Assembly (NCBI RefSeq): GCF_003958625.1 | Contig: NZ_RSEL01000005.1 | Coordinates: 421,607 to 485,606, forward strand | Reading direction: 5' to 3' | DNA length: 64,000 nucleotides | From: Tsuneonella rigui | GTDB taxonomy: Bacteria; Pseudomonadota; Alphaproteobacteria; Sphingomonadales; Sphingomonadaceae | Shown: piece after piece, positions 8,422 through 16,859 of the stretch | Layout of the letters: every line of letters begins with the position of its first letter | Numbering within the stretch: position 1 is the first letter of the stretch | Position numbers and translations under genes: made by a program | Notes under the pieces: generated by a model | The model's database searches: none | The model's input: the letters and a program-made list of their open reading frames with translations, nothing else | What the model was told of the DNA's origin: nothing

Positions 8422-9063
8422 TCAGGCAAACACGGCGTCGAGCTGCGCGCTGGGTTGTTTCTTGAGGGTGTACACCGCCAGGCCGATCGCGGTGGTGAGC
8501 AGCCCCGCCACGGATATCGTCAAATTGGTCCCGACGCTGGCGGGCAGGCCAATCGAGCCATTGGCCTCGGTCCAGACGGCCAGTGCGACGACCGCGCCCA
8601 GCGCGAGGACGGTCGGAATCAGGAGCGCGACAAGGATCTGCCAGAACGAACCCCTCGTGAGTTCAAAGCTCGAACGCAGCGACTCCATGACGCCCACGCC
8701 CTCCACGCAGAGGAAGCCGTATGCGGCGGACCAGCGGACCCACAAGAAGACCCCCGGGATGATCAGCGCAAGCACGCCGAGCCCGATGCCGAGAGTGCTT
8801 ACGATGCCCAGTCCGAAATAGGCCCAGAACCCCGCGAGGTTGCCGCGGCCCAATTCGCCCTTTTCGACCATCGTGGTCACAAGCATGTAGCCCAGGGCCA
8901 GCCCCACGGCGGTCGACGCGAGTGAGCCTCCCCGCTCCCAGCCGGGCAAGTCGGAGATGGTCGACGCGGTCGTGCTGCCGATGACGTACAGCGCCGCCAC
9001 CAACCAGGTGCGGCCAATCAGGCGATTGCCTTCGCTGAGGATTTCGTTCGTACTAATTTCCAT
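8422..9063 (-). CDS. Integral membrane protein, function unknown
   Basis: 213 residues with about five to six hydrophobic segments: roughly 20-35, 48-66, 80-110 (YFGLGIVSTLGIGLGVLALI), 143-165 and 183-200. The stretch LIIPGVFLWVRWSAAYGFLCVEG, followed by ESLRSSFELTRGSFWQIL, resembles the membrane domain of YciC/glycerophosphodiesterase-associated families. That is a resemblance, not a firm assignment. The ATG at 9063 has a strong GGGGGAG ribosome-binding site. It sits between dprA and topA, where these genes are often adjacent, so it looks like a lineage-specific insertion. No enzymatic motif is seen. Confidence 0.75.
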   Translation of the reverse strand: MEISTNEILSEGNRLIGRTWLVAALYVIGSTTASTISDLPGWERGGSLASTAVGLALGYMLVTTMVEKGELGRGNLAGFWAYFGLGIVSTLGIGLGVLALIIPGVFLWVRWSAAYGFLCVEGVGVMESLRSSFELTRGSFWQILVALLIPTVLALGAVVALAVWTEANGSIGLPASVGTNLTISVAGLLTTAIGLAVYTLKKQPSAQLDAVFA

Positions 9064-9093
9064 GGACGCTCCCCCAATGTCTCGAATGCTTGG

Positions 9094-9468
9094 CTAGGCG
9101 CCGTTGCTCGCCGAAGATGCCCGCAGGCGCACCCATGCGACAAGGAACAGCGCGCCCAGCAACAGGTCGATCGCGCCAAACGTGGCAGTCAATTCATCGG
9201 CTTGTCCGCGCGCCCAGAACGCGATTGCGGGAACGCCGAAGCACAGCTTCTCGAACAGCGTCACGGGCATCAGCGGTGCGAATCGCAGCGGGTCGCGGGC
9301 GATGACGAGGAACACGCCTTGAAACACCAGCGCCGTTCCCACGAAGCCCAGATGCGTGAGGTGCCACGGGTCCGGCACCGGCTGAAAATAGGCGAGCGCT
9401 AGCACGACGATCCCGTAGATCGCCGCCCAGCGATAGACCCGCGCGGCGAAGCGGACTTCAGGCGGCAA
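9094..9468 (-). CDS. Small four-helix membrane protein, unknown
   Basis: 124 residues with four predicted helices: about 12-27, 40-56, 68-85 and 97-114. There are no catalytic motifs. The TTG start at 9468 lies inside the dprA 3' end (11-base overlap) and is preceded by GGGAGGG at good spacing, so translation is probably coupled to dprA. The C-terminus is basic and Ser/Ala-rich. It is not recognisable beyond a generic small membrane protein. The next gene (to 9063) is another membrane protein, so the pair may work together, but this is only positional. Confidence 0.65.
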   Translation of the reverse strand: MPPEVRFAARVYRWAAIYGIVVLALAYFQPVPDPWHLTHLGFVGTALVFQGVFLVIARDPLRFAPLMPVTLFEKLCFGVPAIAFWARGQADELTATFGAIDLLLGALFLVAWVRLRASSASNGA

Positions 9469-10549
9469 GGCTCACCCTCCCGCCCGCGTGCCGCACGACC
9501 CGGCCCGCGATCTCCAATTCGAGCAGAGCGAGTTGGACCGATGCGGCGGGCTCGCCCGATTGACGGATCAGCTCATCGACCGCGACCGGCGCCGTGGTGA
9601 GCAGGCTGGTGACATCGGCCGGTTCGGCTTCGGACAGTTCGTCGTCCGCAAACACGTAGGCCGGCGCGGCCTCGCGAAAAGTCGAGCGCGGGTTGCCGTC
9701 GAAGCCACTCAGGAGTTCGATCACGTCCTCAGGCGATTGCACCAGTACGGCGCCATCGCGGATGAGCTGGTTGCAACCGGTGGCTCGGCCATCGAGCGGG
9801 TTGCCGGGGATCGCCATCACCTCGCGACCCGCCTCGGCAGCGAGGCGCGCGGTGATCAGGGAGCCCGACTTGGGCGCGGCTTCCACCACGACCGTGCCGC
9901 TCGCGAGCCCGGCGATGATGCGGTTGCGGCTGGGGAAGTGGCGACCGCGCGGTTCGGTGCCGGGGACCTGCTCAGCGAGCAGTAGTCCGCGCATCGCAAC
10001 CTCTTCCTGCAAGTCCTTGTGCTCGGGCGGATAGACCACGTCGATCCCGCTCGCGATCACGCCGATGGTCGCGGGCATCGCCCCGCGGTGCGCCGCACCG
10101 TCAATGCCGCGTGCCAAACCCGAAGCGATCGCAAAGCCCGCCTCGGCCAGCGCGGCGCCGAAGTCGCGCGCCAGCTTGACCGCCGCCGCTGAAGCATTGC
10201 GCGCACCGACGATCGCGACGCACGGCTTGGCAGCGAGCGATATGTCGCCGCGCCAGGTGAGCACCGGCGGCGCGCTGTCGAGCTCCGCCAATAGCCGAGG
10301 GAAATCGGGCTGATCGTGGAACAGGTATTTCGCACGGGCACGCCGGACCTGCGAGATTTCTTCGGCGATGGTCTCCGGTGCAGCCGCGCGGTAAGCCGCC
10401 CCTCCCCGCTGAGCGAGATCGGGCAGTGCTTCAACCGCCGCCTCCGCTGAGCCGAACCGGCGCAGAAGCTGGCGGAAGCTGACCGGCCCGACATTGGGCG
10501 AGCGTAGCAAGCGGATGCGCGCGAAAGCTTCTTCCTGCGAAAGGCTCAC
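9458..10549 (-). CDS. dprA: DNA-processing protein DprA
   Basis: Single-stranded-DNA-binding RecA loader used in natural transformation. It is 363 residues: an N-terminal SAM-like region (RLLRSPNVGPVSFRQLLRRFG), the extended Rossmann fold (AIVGARNASAAAVKLARDFG, then ASGLARGIDGAAHRGAM and IASGIDVVYPPEH), the SGTVVVEAAPKSGSLITARLA motif, and a C-terminal winged helix (VDELIRQSGEPAASVQLALLELE). The start overlaps the plsY stop by 4 bases. The plsY-dprA-topA order is common in alphaproteobacteria. No other competence gene is present in the window. Confidence 0.95.
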   Translation of the reverse strand: MSLSQEEAFARIRLLRSPNVGPVSFRQLLRRFGSAEAAVEALPDLAQRGGAAYRAAAPETIAEEISQVRRARAKYLFHDQPDFPRLLAELDSAPPVLTWRGDISLAAKPCVAIVGARNASAAAVKLARDFGAALAEAGFAIASGLARGIDGAAHRGAMPATIGVIASGIDVVYPPEHKDLQEEVAMRGLLLAEQVPGTEPRGRHFPSRNRIIAGLASGTVVVEAAPKSGSLITARLAAEAGREVMAIPGNPLDGRATGCNQLIRDGAVLVQSPEDVIELLSGFDGNPRSTFREAAPAYVFADDELSEAEPADVTSLLTTAPVAVDELIRQSGEPAASVQLALLELEIAGRVVRHAGGRVSLAA

Positions 10550-11127
10550 TTGGAGGCGCCCACCCGCGGTTCCTTGCCGCGCATCAGCCGGCCGATATTG
10601 CTCCGGTGCATCCAGATGATGAACACCGCGATCACCGCCAGTGCCCAGATGTATTCGCCGTACCCGAGCAAGGCTGAAGCGACAGCCGCACCCACTACCG
10701 CCGCCATGCCAGCCACCGAACTAATCCGGCCGAGCGCCAACACGAGCAGCCACACAACAGCGTATGCCACGCCGATCGGCCACGCGAGGCCGAAGCTCAC
10801 ACCGGCGTTCGTCGCAACCCCTTTGCCGCCCTTGAACCCGAGCCAGACCGGGCAGCAATGGCCGACCACGGCCGCAACACCCGCCGCGCCTTCGGCACCA
10901 GGCCACAGAAATTTCGCCAGTAATACAGCCCCCAGCCCTTTCAGCAGGTCTAGGATCAGAGTTGCGGCGGCGACCGACTTGTTGCCGGTGCGCAGCACGT
11001 TAGTAGCCCCGGTCGCGCCGCTCCCGATGTCGCGCACATCGCCGAGCCCGGCGGCGCGGGTCAACAATAGGCCAAAGGGGATCGAACCGAGGAGGTAACC
11101 GGCCACTACCGCGAACAACCAATCCAT
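10546..11127 (-). CDS. plsY: Acyl-phosphate:glycerol-3-phosphate acyltransferase
   Basis: Inner-membrane enzyme that makes lysophosphatidic acid from acyl-phosphate in phospholipid synthesis. From the ATG at 11127 it has 193 residues, the usual length, with about five helices. The three conserved loops are visible: GSIPFGLLLTRAAGLGDVR, GSGATGATNVLRTGNK and GFKGGKGVATNAGV. The frame is open for 32 more codons upstream, but those encode a hydrophilic extension unlike the family, so it is not included. The gene is first in the minus-strand group leading to dprA. The second acyl step is probably the plsC at 43830. Confidence 0.95.
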   Translation of the reverse strand: MDWLFAVVAGYLLGSIPFGLLLTRAAGLGDVRDIGSGATGATNVLRTGNKSVAAATLILDLLKGLGAVLLAKFLWPGAEGAAGVAAVVGHCCPVWLGFKGGKGVATNAGVSFGLAWPIGVAYAVVWLLVLALGRISSVAGMAAVVGAAVASALLGYGEYIWALAVIAVFIIWMHRSNIGRLMRGKEPRVGASK

Positions 11128-11237
11128 TTGTGTCACGGTATTTCGCTCGCTCCGAACTTGTCCAAGGCGGCCGTTTTCTTCTAGCGACACGATAATTGCA
11201 AGGACGGGTCTGGCGGCCCGCACTAGGAGCCTCGTGA

Positions 11238-12035
11238 GTGATTGATCCGGCCTCCCCCGTGCTCCTGTTCGATTCCGGGGTGGGTGGCCTCTCCGTGCTG
11301 GCGGAATTGCGCAAGCTGCTGCCGGACATGCCGGTGATCTACGCGGCCGACAGCGCCGGCCTGCCCTACGGCACTAAGACCGAGGCGGAGATCGCGGCTC
11401 GCGTATCCGGGCTGCTTGGTGTGCTCAGCGAACGCTACCGCCCGCGTCTCGCGACGATCGCCTGCAACACTGCGAGCACCATCGCGCTCGGCATGGTGCG
11501 TGAGGTATTGCGAATACCGATCGTCGGCACCGTGCCCGCGATCAAGCCGGCGGCCGAAATGACCAAGACCGGCGTCATCGGCCTCCTCGGAACCGCGGCG
11601 ACGATCCGCCAGCGATATGTCGATAACCTGGAAAGCGAGTTTGCCGCCGGCAAACGCCTGATCCGCTTCCCGGCGCCGGGCTTGGTCGAAGCAGCCGAGG
11701 CCAAGCTGCGCGGCGACCCCGTCGACTACAATGAAATCGGACATGCGGTTGCCGGATTGCGCGGCCAGCCAGGTGGCGAGGATATCGACACGGTCGTTCT
11801 CGCGTGCACTCACTTCCCACTGCTCAACGATGAGCTTCAGGAGGTGCTCGGACCCGACGTGAAGCTGATCGACGGGGCCGCGGGGATTGCCCGGCGCATC
11901 GCCACGCTCGTTGAAGGTCAGCCGATGGCTCGGCAGGCACCCGACCTCGCAGTCTTTACGAGCGAACCTGACAGCCGACCTTCGTTCGCGAAGGTTCTAT
12001 CGCACTACGGGCTGGAGCGCGTTGAGCGCCTGTAA
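11238..12035 (+). CDS. murI: Glutamate racemase
   Basis: Makes D-glutamate for peptidoglycan. It is 265 residues. The cofactor-free racemase motifs are intact: [10 protein letters not shown] at 12-21, catalytic C76 in ACNTAST and the second cysteine in ACTHFPLL near 188. The start is a GTG at 11238 preceded by AGGAG at about 11225-11229, giving [17 protein letters not shown]. It is divergent from plsY. About 106 bases without a recognisable gene separate it from hemA. Confidence 0.96.
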   Translation: MIDPASPVLLFDSGVGGLSVLAELRKLLPDMPVIYAADSAGLPYGTKTEAEIAARVSGLLGVLSERYRPRLATIACNTASTIALGMVREVLRIPIVGTVPAIKPAAEMTKTGVIGLLGTAATIRQRYVDNLESEFAAGKRLIRFPAPGLVEAAEAKLRGDPVDYNEIGHAVAGLRGQPGGEDIDTVVLACTHFPLLNDELQEVLGPDVKLIDGAAGIARRIATLVEGQPMARQAPDLAVFTSEPDSRPSFAKVLSHYGLERVERL

Positions 12036-12141
12036 TCGCGAACGATTCGCAAAGATCGCGGTGGCAAATCCGCCTCCGAAGGCGTATCGCGCGCCTCGAG
12101 CCGCAGGACGGGACCAGCGGACACGCGACGGGCATGGGCCA

Positions 12142-13362
12142 GTGAACTACGATCACATTTTCGACCAGGCGATCGACCGGCTTCATGGGGAGGGGCGCTA
12201 TCGCGTCTTCATCGACATCCTGCGCAACAAGGGCGCTTTCCCCAACGCACGTTGCTTCGCCGGCCACAACGGCCCGCAGCCGATCACCGTGTGGTGCTCG
12301 AACGACTATCTCGCGATGGGCCAGCACCCCAAGGTGATCGCGGCGATGGAAGAGGCGCTGCATGACGTGGGCGCCGGATCGGGCGGCACCCGCAACATCG
12401 GCGGCAATTCGCACTACCACATCGAGCTTGAAGCGGAACTCGCCCAGTTGCACGGCAAGGAAGCCGCTCTGCTGTTCACCAGCGGCTATGTGTCCAACGA
12501 CGCGACGCTCTCCACGCTGGCCAAGCTGCTGCCGGGCTGCGTGATCTTCTCCGACGAACTCAACCACGCCAGCATGATCGCCGGCATCCGCAACGCCGGG
12601 TGCGAGAAGCGCGTGTTCCGGCACAACGACGTCGCGCATCTCGAAGAGCTGCTGGCGGCGGAAGACCCGGACACCCCCAAGCTGATCGCGTTCGAGAGCG
12701 TCTATTCGATGGACGGCGACATCGCTCCCATCCATGCCATCTGCGACCTGGCCGAGAAGTACAACGCGCTCACCTACATCGACGAGGTCCACGCCGTTGG
12801 CATGTACGGCGCGCACGGCGGCGGCATCTCGGAACGCGACGAAGCCGCGCACCGGATCGACATCATCGAAGGCACGCTGGGCAAGGCGTTCGGCGTGATG
12901 GGCGGCTACATCGCCGCGGACCGCAAGATCGTCGACTGCATCCGCAGCTACGCGCCGGGCTTCATCTTCACCACCTCGCTCTCGCCGGTGCTGGTCGCGG
13001 GCGTGCTTGCGGCGGTGCGCCACCTCAAGCAGTCGAGCGAGGAGCGCGACGGCCAGCAGGCGGCGGCCGCGCAGCTCAAGACGATGTTCCGCGATGCCGG
13101 CCTGCCGGTGATGAACTCGGTCACCCACATCGTCCCGCTGATGGTCGGCGACCCGGTGCGCGCCAAAAAGATCAGCGACATCCTGCTCACCGAGTACGGT
13201 GTGTACGTGCAGCCGATCAATTATCCGACCGTGCCGCGCGGCACCGAGCGGCTGCGTTTCACGCCCGGCCCCGCGCACGACGAGTCGATGATGCGTGCGC
13301 TGACGCACGCCCTGGTGGAAATCTGGGACCGGCTCGACTTGCAGCTTGCCCAGGCAGCGTAG
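12142..13362 (+). CDS. hemA: 5-aminolevulinate synthase
   Basis: PLP enzyme condensing glycine and succinyl-CoA, the first step of the C4 haem/tetrapyrrole pathway typical of alphaproteobacteria. From the GTG at 12142 it has 406 residues. The PLP lysine in EGTLGKAFG is K248, the same number as in the well-studied Rhodobacter enzyme, which supports this start over the longer open frame. [15 protein letters not shown] lies at about 79-93 and [10 protein letters not shown] at about 214-223. It is not clustered with other haem genes. A GC-rich stretch of about 34 bases separates it from the kinase gene at 13397. Confidence 0.96.
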   Translation: MNYDHIFDQAIDRLHGEGRYRVFIDILRNKGAFPNARCFAGHNGPQPITVWCSNDYLAMGQHPKVIAAMEEALHDVGAGSGGTRNIGGNSHYHIELEAELAQLHGKEAALLFTSGYVSNDATLSTLAKLLPGCVIFSDELNHASMIAGIRNAGCEKRVFRHNDVAHLEELLAAEDPDTPKLIAFESVYSMDGDIAPIHAICDLAEKYNALTYIDEVHAVGMYGAHGGGISERDEAAHRIDIIEGTLGKAFGVMGGYIAADRKIVDCIRSYAPGFIFTTSLSPVLVAGVLAAVRHLKQSSEERDGQQAAAAQLKTMFRDAGLPVMNSVTHIVPLMVGDPVRAKKISDILLTEYGVYVQPINYPTVPRGTERLRFTPGPAHDESMMRALTHALVEIWDRLDLQLAQAA

Positions 13363-13396
13363 GTCCTTCCGCGCGCAGCGAGGGGACGCGCGTTTT

Positions 13397-15028
13397 ATGA
13401 AATCGCTGTTCGAGCACCGTTCCGGCCGCATCATCGCGCTGGGGCGGTTGATCCTGGCCTCCGTGTTCCTGATCGCGCTGTGGGCGGACCCGGGCCAGCC
13501 AACCCGCGGGAGCGCTTGGGGCTACGTTCCGATCGCGACGTATCTGCTGTTCTCGATCATCCTCATGGTCATCGCGATGAAGAGCTGGTGGTGGGATCAC
13601 CGCCTCGCGTGGCCCGTGCTGGGCCTGGATATCCTCGCGTTTCTCGCCGCGGTGTTCGTCACCGAGAGCGTGAACAGCGATTTCACCAGCCCATTCCTCG
13701 CCTTTTTCAGCTTCGTCATGCTGACCGCCACCATTCGCTGGGATTGGCGCGTCACGGCGGCTGCCGGCCTACTCGTGACCATGTTGTACTTGCTGGTCGG
13801 GTTCGGCATCTCACTCGCAGCCGCCGACTTCGACGTTTTCCGGCTTGGACGCCGGTTCGCTTACATGCTGCTGCTGCTGCTGATCCTGGTGTGGTTCGGC
13901 CTTCAGCGGCGCGAGCAACATATCGAGCGGTTCAGCGATGCGCCTGACCCTTCTGCGGGTCTGCTTCCGCCGCTGGAGGGCGCTCTGGCGTTCGCGATCG
14001 AGCAATGCGGGGCGAGTGCCGGTGCGCTCGCCTGGAGCGACAGCGAGGAGCCGGGCATCGAGCTCAGAACGATGGCGATCCGTTCACCGGGAGGATCGCT
14101 CGATCCTTCGGTCCTGAATTCCGACCGCGCATTGGGCGATAAGGTGCGGCTGTTTTCCGCTGACCGGTGCCGCAGCCTGCGCGCAAGCAGCCGCGGGCGG
14201 CCGATCGCGAGCGGCCAGGAGTTGAAAGAGCCGCTCGCCGATCGGCTCGGCATCGGCGAGGCTCTCGCGCTGCCCTTCACGGGCGGCGCGGGGCGCGGGG
14301 AGATCATCATCTCGGGCATCGCGGGCATGTGCGCCGATCACGTCATGATCGGCCAACTCGTCGCACGCGAAGTGCAAGCCGCGTTCGACCGGCATGCGGC
14401 AATGGTCCTCACTCACGAGACCGCACTGGCCCGCTCGCGCGATGCGCTGGCGCGCGATCTGCACGACAATGTGGCGCAGTCACTCGCCGGTGCCGCGCTG
14501 CGGCTCGAAGGCCTGCGCAAGTCGATCCGCGCCGGGAACGATCCAGACGCCGAAATCCTCCAGCTCAAGGAAGCCTTGCGCGCCGAGCAGAAGGAAGTGC
14601 GCGGCATGATCGACCGCTTGCGGTACAGCGAGCAGGTGATCCCCGTCATCAATCTGCCCGCCAGCATCACGCGGTTGGTGACGGAGTTGTCGGTCAACTG
14701 GGGTGTCACCATCGATTTCGAGCCGGAAGGTGCCATCGAGCTGCCCGCGACCTTGGCCTACGAGGTGTCCAACCTCGTCCGTGAGGCTGTGGCCAACGCC
14801 GTGCGTCACGGCAGTGCGCAAGCGATCAGGGTTGGCTTGCGCCGTGAGACCGACTGGATCACTATCGCGATCAACGACAACGGGTCGGGATTTTCGACTG
14901 GAACAGGGGCGGAAGCACCGCGCTCGATCCGTGAGCGGGTCGCGCGGCATGGGGGCACCTTCGCGGTGCAAACGGGGACCTCCGGAACCCAGTTGAAGAT
15001 CGGCCTGCCGATGGGAGAAGCCGCTTGA
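13397..15028 (+). CDS. Membrane sensor histidine kinase, NarX/DegS (HisKA_3) type
   Basis: 543 residues from the ATG at 13397. About six membrane segments occupy the first 170 residues with hardly any periplasmic domain, suggesting a membrane- or cytoplasm-sensing input. Residues 190-340 form a GAF-like region. The HisKA_3 box has phospho-acceptor H356 in RDLHDNVAQSLAG. The ATPase domain has VREAVANAVRHG (N box) and NDNGSGF (G1), and ends with GTSGTQLKIGLP. Its stop overlaps the TTG start of the response-regulator gene (TTGA), so the two are a co-translated pair. Signal and targets are unknown; the CtrA-boxed gene just downstream is a candidate target. Confidence 0.92.
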   Translation: MKSLFEHRSGRIIALGRLILASVFLIALWADPGQPTRGSAWGYVPIATYLLFSIILMVIAMKSWWWDHRLAWPVLGLDILAFLAAVFVTESVNSDFTSPFLAFFSFVMLTATIRWDWRVTAAAGLLVTMLYLLVGFGISLAAADFDVFRLGRRFAYMLLLLLILVWFGLQRREQHIERFSDAPDPSAGLLPPLEGALAFAIEQCGASAGALAWSDSEEPGIELRTMAIRSPGGSLDPSVLNSDRALGDKVRLFSADRCRSLRASSRGRPIASGQELKEPLADRLGIGEALALPFTGGAGRGEIIISGIAGMCADHVMIGQLVAREVQAAFDRHAAMVLTHETALARSRDALARDLHDNVAQSLAGAALRLEGLRKSIRAGNDPDAEILQLKEALRAEQKEVRGMIDRLRYSEQVIPVINLPASITRLVTELSVNWGVTIDFEPEGAIELPATLAYEVSNLVREAVANAVRHGSAQAIRVGLRRETDWITIAINDNGSGFSTGTGAEAPRSIRERVARHGGTFAVQTGTSGTQLKIGLPMGEAA

Positions 15029-15654
15029 TTTCGGTACTGCTTGCTGACGACCATTCCTTTATCCGCGCCGGGATCGAGGCGATCCTGCGCCATTCCCGCT
15101 ATGAGCTGATCGCCACCGTCAATGACGGTAACGAAGCGCTGGAAGCGGTCGCGCGGCTCGACCCGGCGGTGTGCATCTTCGACGTGCGCATGCCCGGCAA
15201 GACCGGGGTCGAGGTGCTCGAGGCGATGCGCGCGCGCGGGGACACCCGTCCTGTGGTCCTGCTCACCGCCGAACTCGATGACCGCGCACTCTACGCAGCG
15301 GTGCGTGCCGGAGTGAACGGCATCGTGCTCAAGAACGGCGCCGAGGATGCGCTGATCGAGTGCCTGGAGAACGTTCTCGGCGGCAGCCGCTCGATCGACC
15401 AGGAACTGCTGGAGCGCGCACTCGACCTGTCGATGAGCGGCGGGGCGCACGATCCACTCTCCAAGCTCGCTCCGCGCGAACGCCAGATTTCGGAGCTGGT
15501 GGCCCAGGGCATGCGCAACCGCGAAATCGCCGAGCGTCTGTCGATGAGCGAGGGCACCGTAAAGGTGTATCTCCACGGGATTTATCAAAAGGTTGGCGTG
15601 GAAAACCGCACCGCGCTGGCACTGCTTGCGCGCGACAACCTGCCAACTCGTTAG
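15025..15654 (+). CDS. Response regulator, NarL/FixJ (LuxR-HTH) family
   Basis: 209 residues. The receiver domain has the acidic pair D8-D9 (LADDHSFIRAG), phospho-acceptor D53 in IFDVRMPGKTG, the LLTAELD switch threonine and the conserved lysine in VLKNGAED. The C-terminal LuxR-type helix-turn-helix is PRERQISELVAQGMRNREIA, then LSMSEGTVKVYLHGIYQKVG. The start is TTG at 15025, overlapping the kinase stop. It is the cognate partner of that kinase. Palindromic AT-rich elements lie directly after its stop and could be its operators. Confidence 0.93.
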   Translation: MISVLLADDHSFIRAGIEAILRHSRYELIATVNDGNEALEAVARLDPAVCIFDVRMPGKTGVEVLEAMRARGDTRPVVLLTAELDDRALYAAVRAGVNGIVLKNGAEDALIECLENVLGGSRSIDQELLERALDLSMSGGAHDPLSKLAPRERQISELVAQGMRNREIAERLSMSEGTVKVYLHGIYQKVGVENRTALALLARDNLPTR

Positions 15655-15672
15655 CTAACAACGTTTGCGCAT

Positions 15673-15689
15673 ACTAAACTTTAGTTAGT
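15673..15689. promoter_or_regulatory. Interrupted palindrome, possible regulator-binding site
   Basis: ACTAA and TTAGT form a perfect 5-base inverted repeat around a 7-base centre (ACTTTAG). It lies 19 bases after the response-regulator stop and about 125 bases before the exported-protein gene. NarL-family dimers bind short AT-rich inverted repeats, so it could be the regulator's own operator. This is inference from position and symmetry only. Confidence 0.3.
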
Positions 15690-15702
15690 TTCAGATTCGT
15701 CC

Positions 15703-15717
15703 TTAAGGTAAATTTAA
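15703..15717. promoter_or_regulatory. CtrA-type box (TTAA-N7-TTAA)
   Basis: TTAA at 15703-15706, seven bases, then TTAA at 15714-15717 is a perfect match to the full CtrA consensus known from Caulobacter and other alphaproteobacteria. It lies 96 bases upstream of the ATG at 15814, which places it suitably for control of the exported-protein gene. It is overlaid by an imperfect 15-base palindrome (15706-15720, AGGT arms). The motif is seen; CtrA binding is inferred. Confidence 0.55.
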
Positions 15718-15751
15718 CCTCCTGCTGGAGAGGCTCATAGCTGTCTCAGCA

Positions 15752-15807
15752 CCCGTAAAAACCAAAGTGAGTCGCCGGGGCGAACCATCTGGATTTTTTT
15801 ACGGGAG
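15752..15807 (+). promoter_or_regulatory. Structured leader that overlaps the ribosome-binding site
   Basis: CCCGTAAAAA (15752-15761) and TTTTTACGGG (15796-15805) form a perfect 10-bp stem enclosing a second hairpin, TCGCC (15772-15776) / GGCGA (15779-15783). The ribosome-binding site GGGAG is 15803-15807, so its first three bases lie inside the outer stem, 6 bases before the ATG at 15814. Opening the stem would be needed for efficient initiation, suggesting translational control by a thermosensor, ligand or RNA. I cannot match it to a named riboswitch. Confidence 0.45.
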
Positions 15808-15813
15808 TTAATC

Positions 15814-16779
15814 ATGCGTAAGCTTGTCTCGGCTGTTTCGGCCATGGCGGTTATCGTGGCCACTAGCAGCCCGGCGTTTGCCGCTCAGAGCGTCGTCGAA
15901 GCGGTAACACCTGTCGATGCCGACGCCACCACGATCGCCGCAATGGAATCGCAGTGCTCAGCGCTCGCCGCCGCCCATGCAGTAGGCAATCAGGATCTCT
16001 GGAGCGCCGAAGTCGTCGAAGGCGACGTCACCTACGTGAGTGGCCCCACTCTCAACGCCACCCCCAATTTCGACATCGACGAGAGCTCCGTGCTGCCGTT
16101 CGATTTCCATCCTAGCGTGACGAAGATCGAGGGCGACCCGAAGCGGAACGGCGGCAGCGTCAACATGTTCGGCCTCCAGATCGCGACTGCCGGCTACTAC
16201 GGCTACACGACCTACAATTTCACCGCCGACTACGACTCGACGTATCTGCACGCATTCAGCTGCGACATTTCAAAGGAAGCGTACATCGCGCCGGTCCTAA
16301 TCCCGGGACATCCGGTCGAAGGCTTCTACACCAACAACGGGACCAACCCGTCCGGAGGTGAAGGCAGCTGCCAGGGGCTCAGTCCGGCCAATCCGCACTG
16401 GGGTGAGGACCTCGGGAATTGCAAGTTCACCAAGACCGGCGATGCGGTCGAGGATGACTACACCGATCCGAGCTACGGCCCGCTCACCTTCGTAGTGAAT
16501 GAGCCGGGCATTGCCGTCTCGCAAACTCAGACCGACAACCTGAACTCCTTCGAAGATCACGGTGCGAGCGTACAGCTCACTGGTGAGAAGGTCCTCGGGA
16601 CGGTGGTCGTCTGCATCTCGCCCAGCTCGACCGGCAAGAAGCTGCCCGGCGAGTGGAAGCAGCAGAACGGCTACACCGGCGACAAGTGCACGACAGCCTG
16701 GTTCAATGGCGGCGCCACTGTGGGCGTGATCAATCTTAACCCGGATCGGGCCAGTGGCATCACCGTGCCGGCCATCTGA
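15814..16779 (+). CDS. Exported protein of unknown function
   Basis: 321 residues with a clear Sec signal peptide (MRKLVSAVSAMAVIVATSSPAFA, cleavage after about residue 23). The mature part is about 298 residues, acidic, and rich in Gly, Thr, Asn and Tyr. It has six cysteines (near 47, 149, 180, 197, 264 and 288), suggesting three disulfides. The regular aromatic/Gly-rich stretches (for example TAGYYGYTTYNFTADYDSTY) suggest an all-beta fold. I see no lipobox, no C-terminal sorting motif and no catalytic motif. It is AT-richer than its neighbours in the leader but not in the body. It is preceded by a CtrA-type box and a structured leader and closed by a strong terminator, so it is probably a single, highly regulated transcript. 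Confidence 0.85.
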   Translation: MRKLVSAVSAMAVIVATSSPAFAAQSVVEAVTPVDADATTIAAMESQCSALAAAHAVGNQDLWSAEVVEGDVTYVSGPTLNATPNFDIDESSVLPFDFHPSVTKIEGDPKRNGGSVNMFGLQIATAGYYGYTTYNFTADYDSTYLHAFSCDISKEAYIAPVLIPGHPVEGFYTNNGTNPSGGEGSCQGLSPANPHWGEDLGNCKFTKTGDAVEDDYTDPSYGPLTFVVNEPGIAVSQTQTDNLNSFEDHGASVQLTGEKVLGTVVVCISPSSTGKKLPGEWKQQNGYTGDKCTTAWFNGGATVGVINLNPDRASGITVPAI

Positions 16780-16805
16780 GGTTATTAATTAAGCGAAGTG
16801 AAAAT

Positions 16806-16840
16806 GGCCTCGCCGGGGTAACTCGGCGAGGCCTTTTCTT
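16806..16840 (+). terminator. Rho-independent terminator
   Basis: GGCCTCGCCG (16806-16815) pairs perfectly with CGGCGAGGCC (16824-16833) around an 8-base loop and is followed by TTTTCTT. It ends the transcript of the exported-protein gene and separates it from the receptor-like gene. It is the best terminator in the window. Confidence 0.9.
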
Positions 16841-16859
16841 GCCGACGGACGGGGAAGTG

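Noticed and set aside
6045..8465. A long open frame on the plus strand across topA (about 800 codons)
   Set aside because: It is antisense to a clear topoisomerase gene and arises from the G/C-rich third codon positions of the real gene. Its translation has no recognisable domain and is rich in Arg/Ala/Leu/Val.
12036..12141. Hairpin GCGAA-CGA-TTCGC after murI as a terminator
   Set aside because: The stem is short and there is no following T-run; it is more likely chance in a GC-rich gap.
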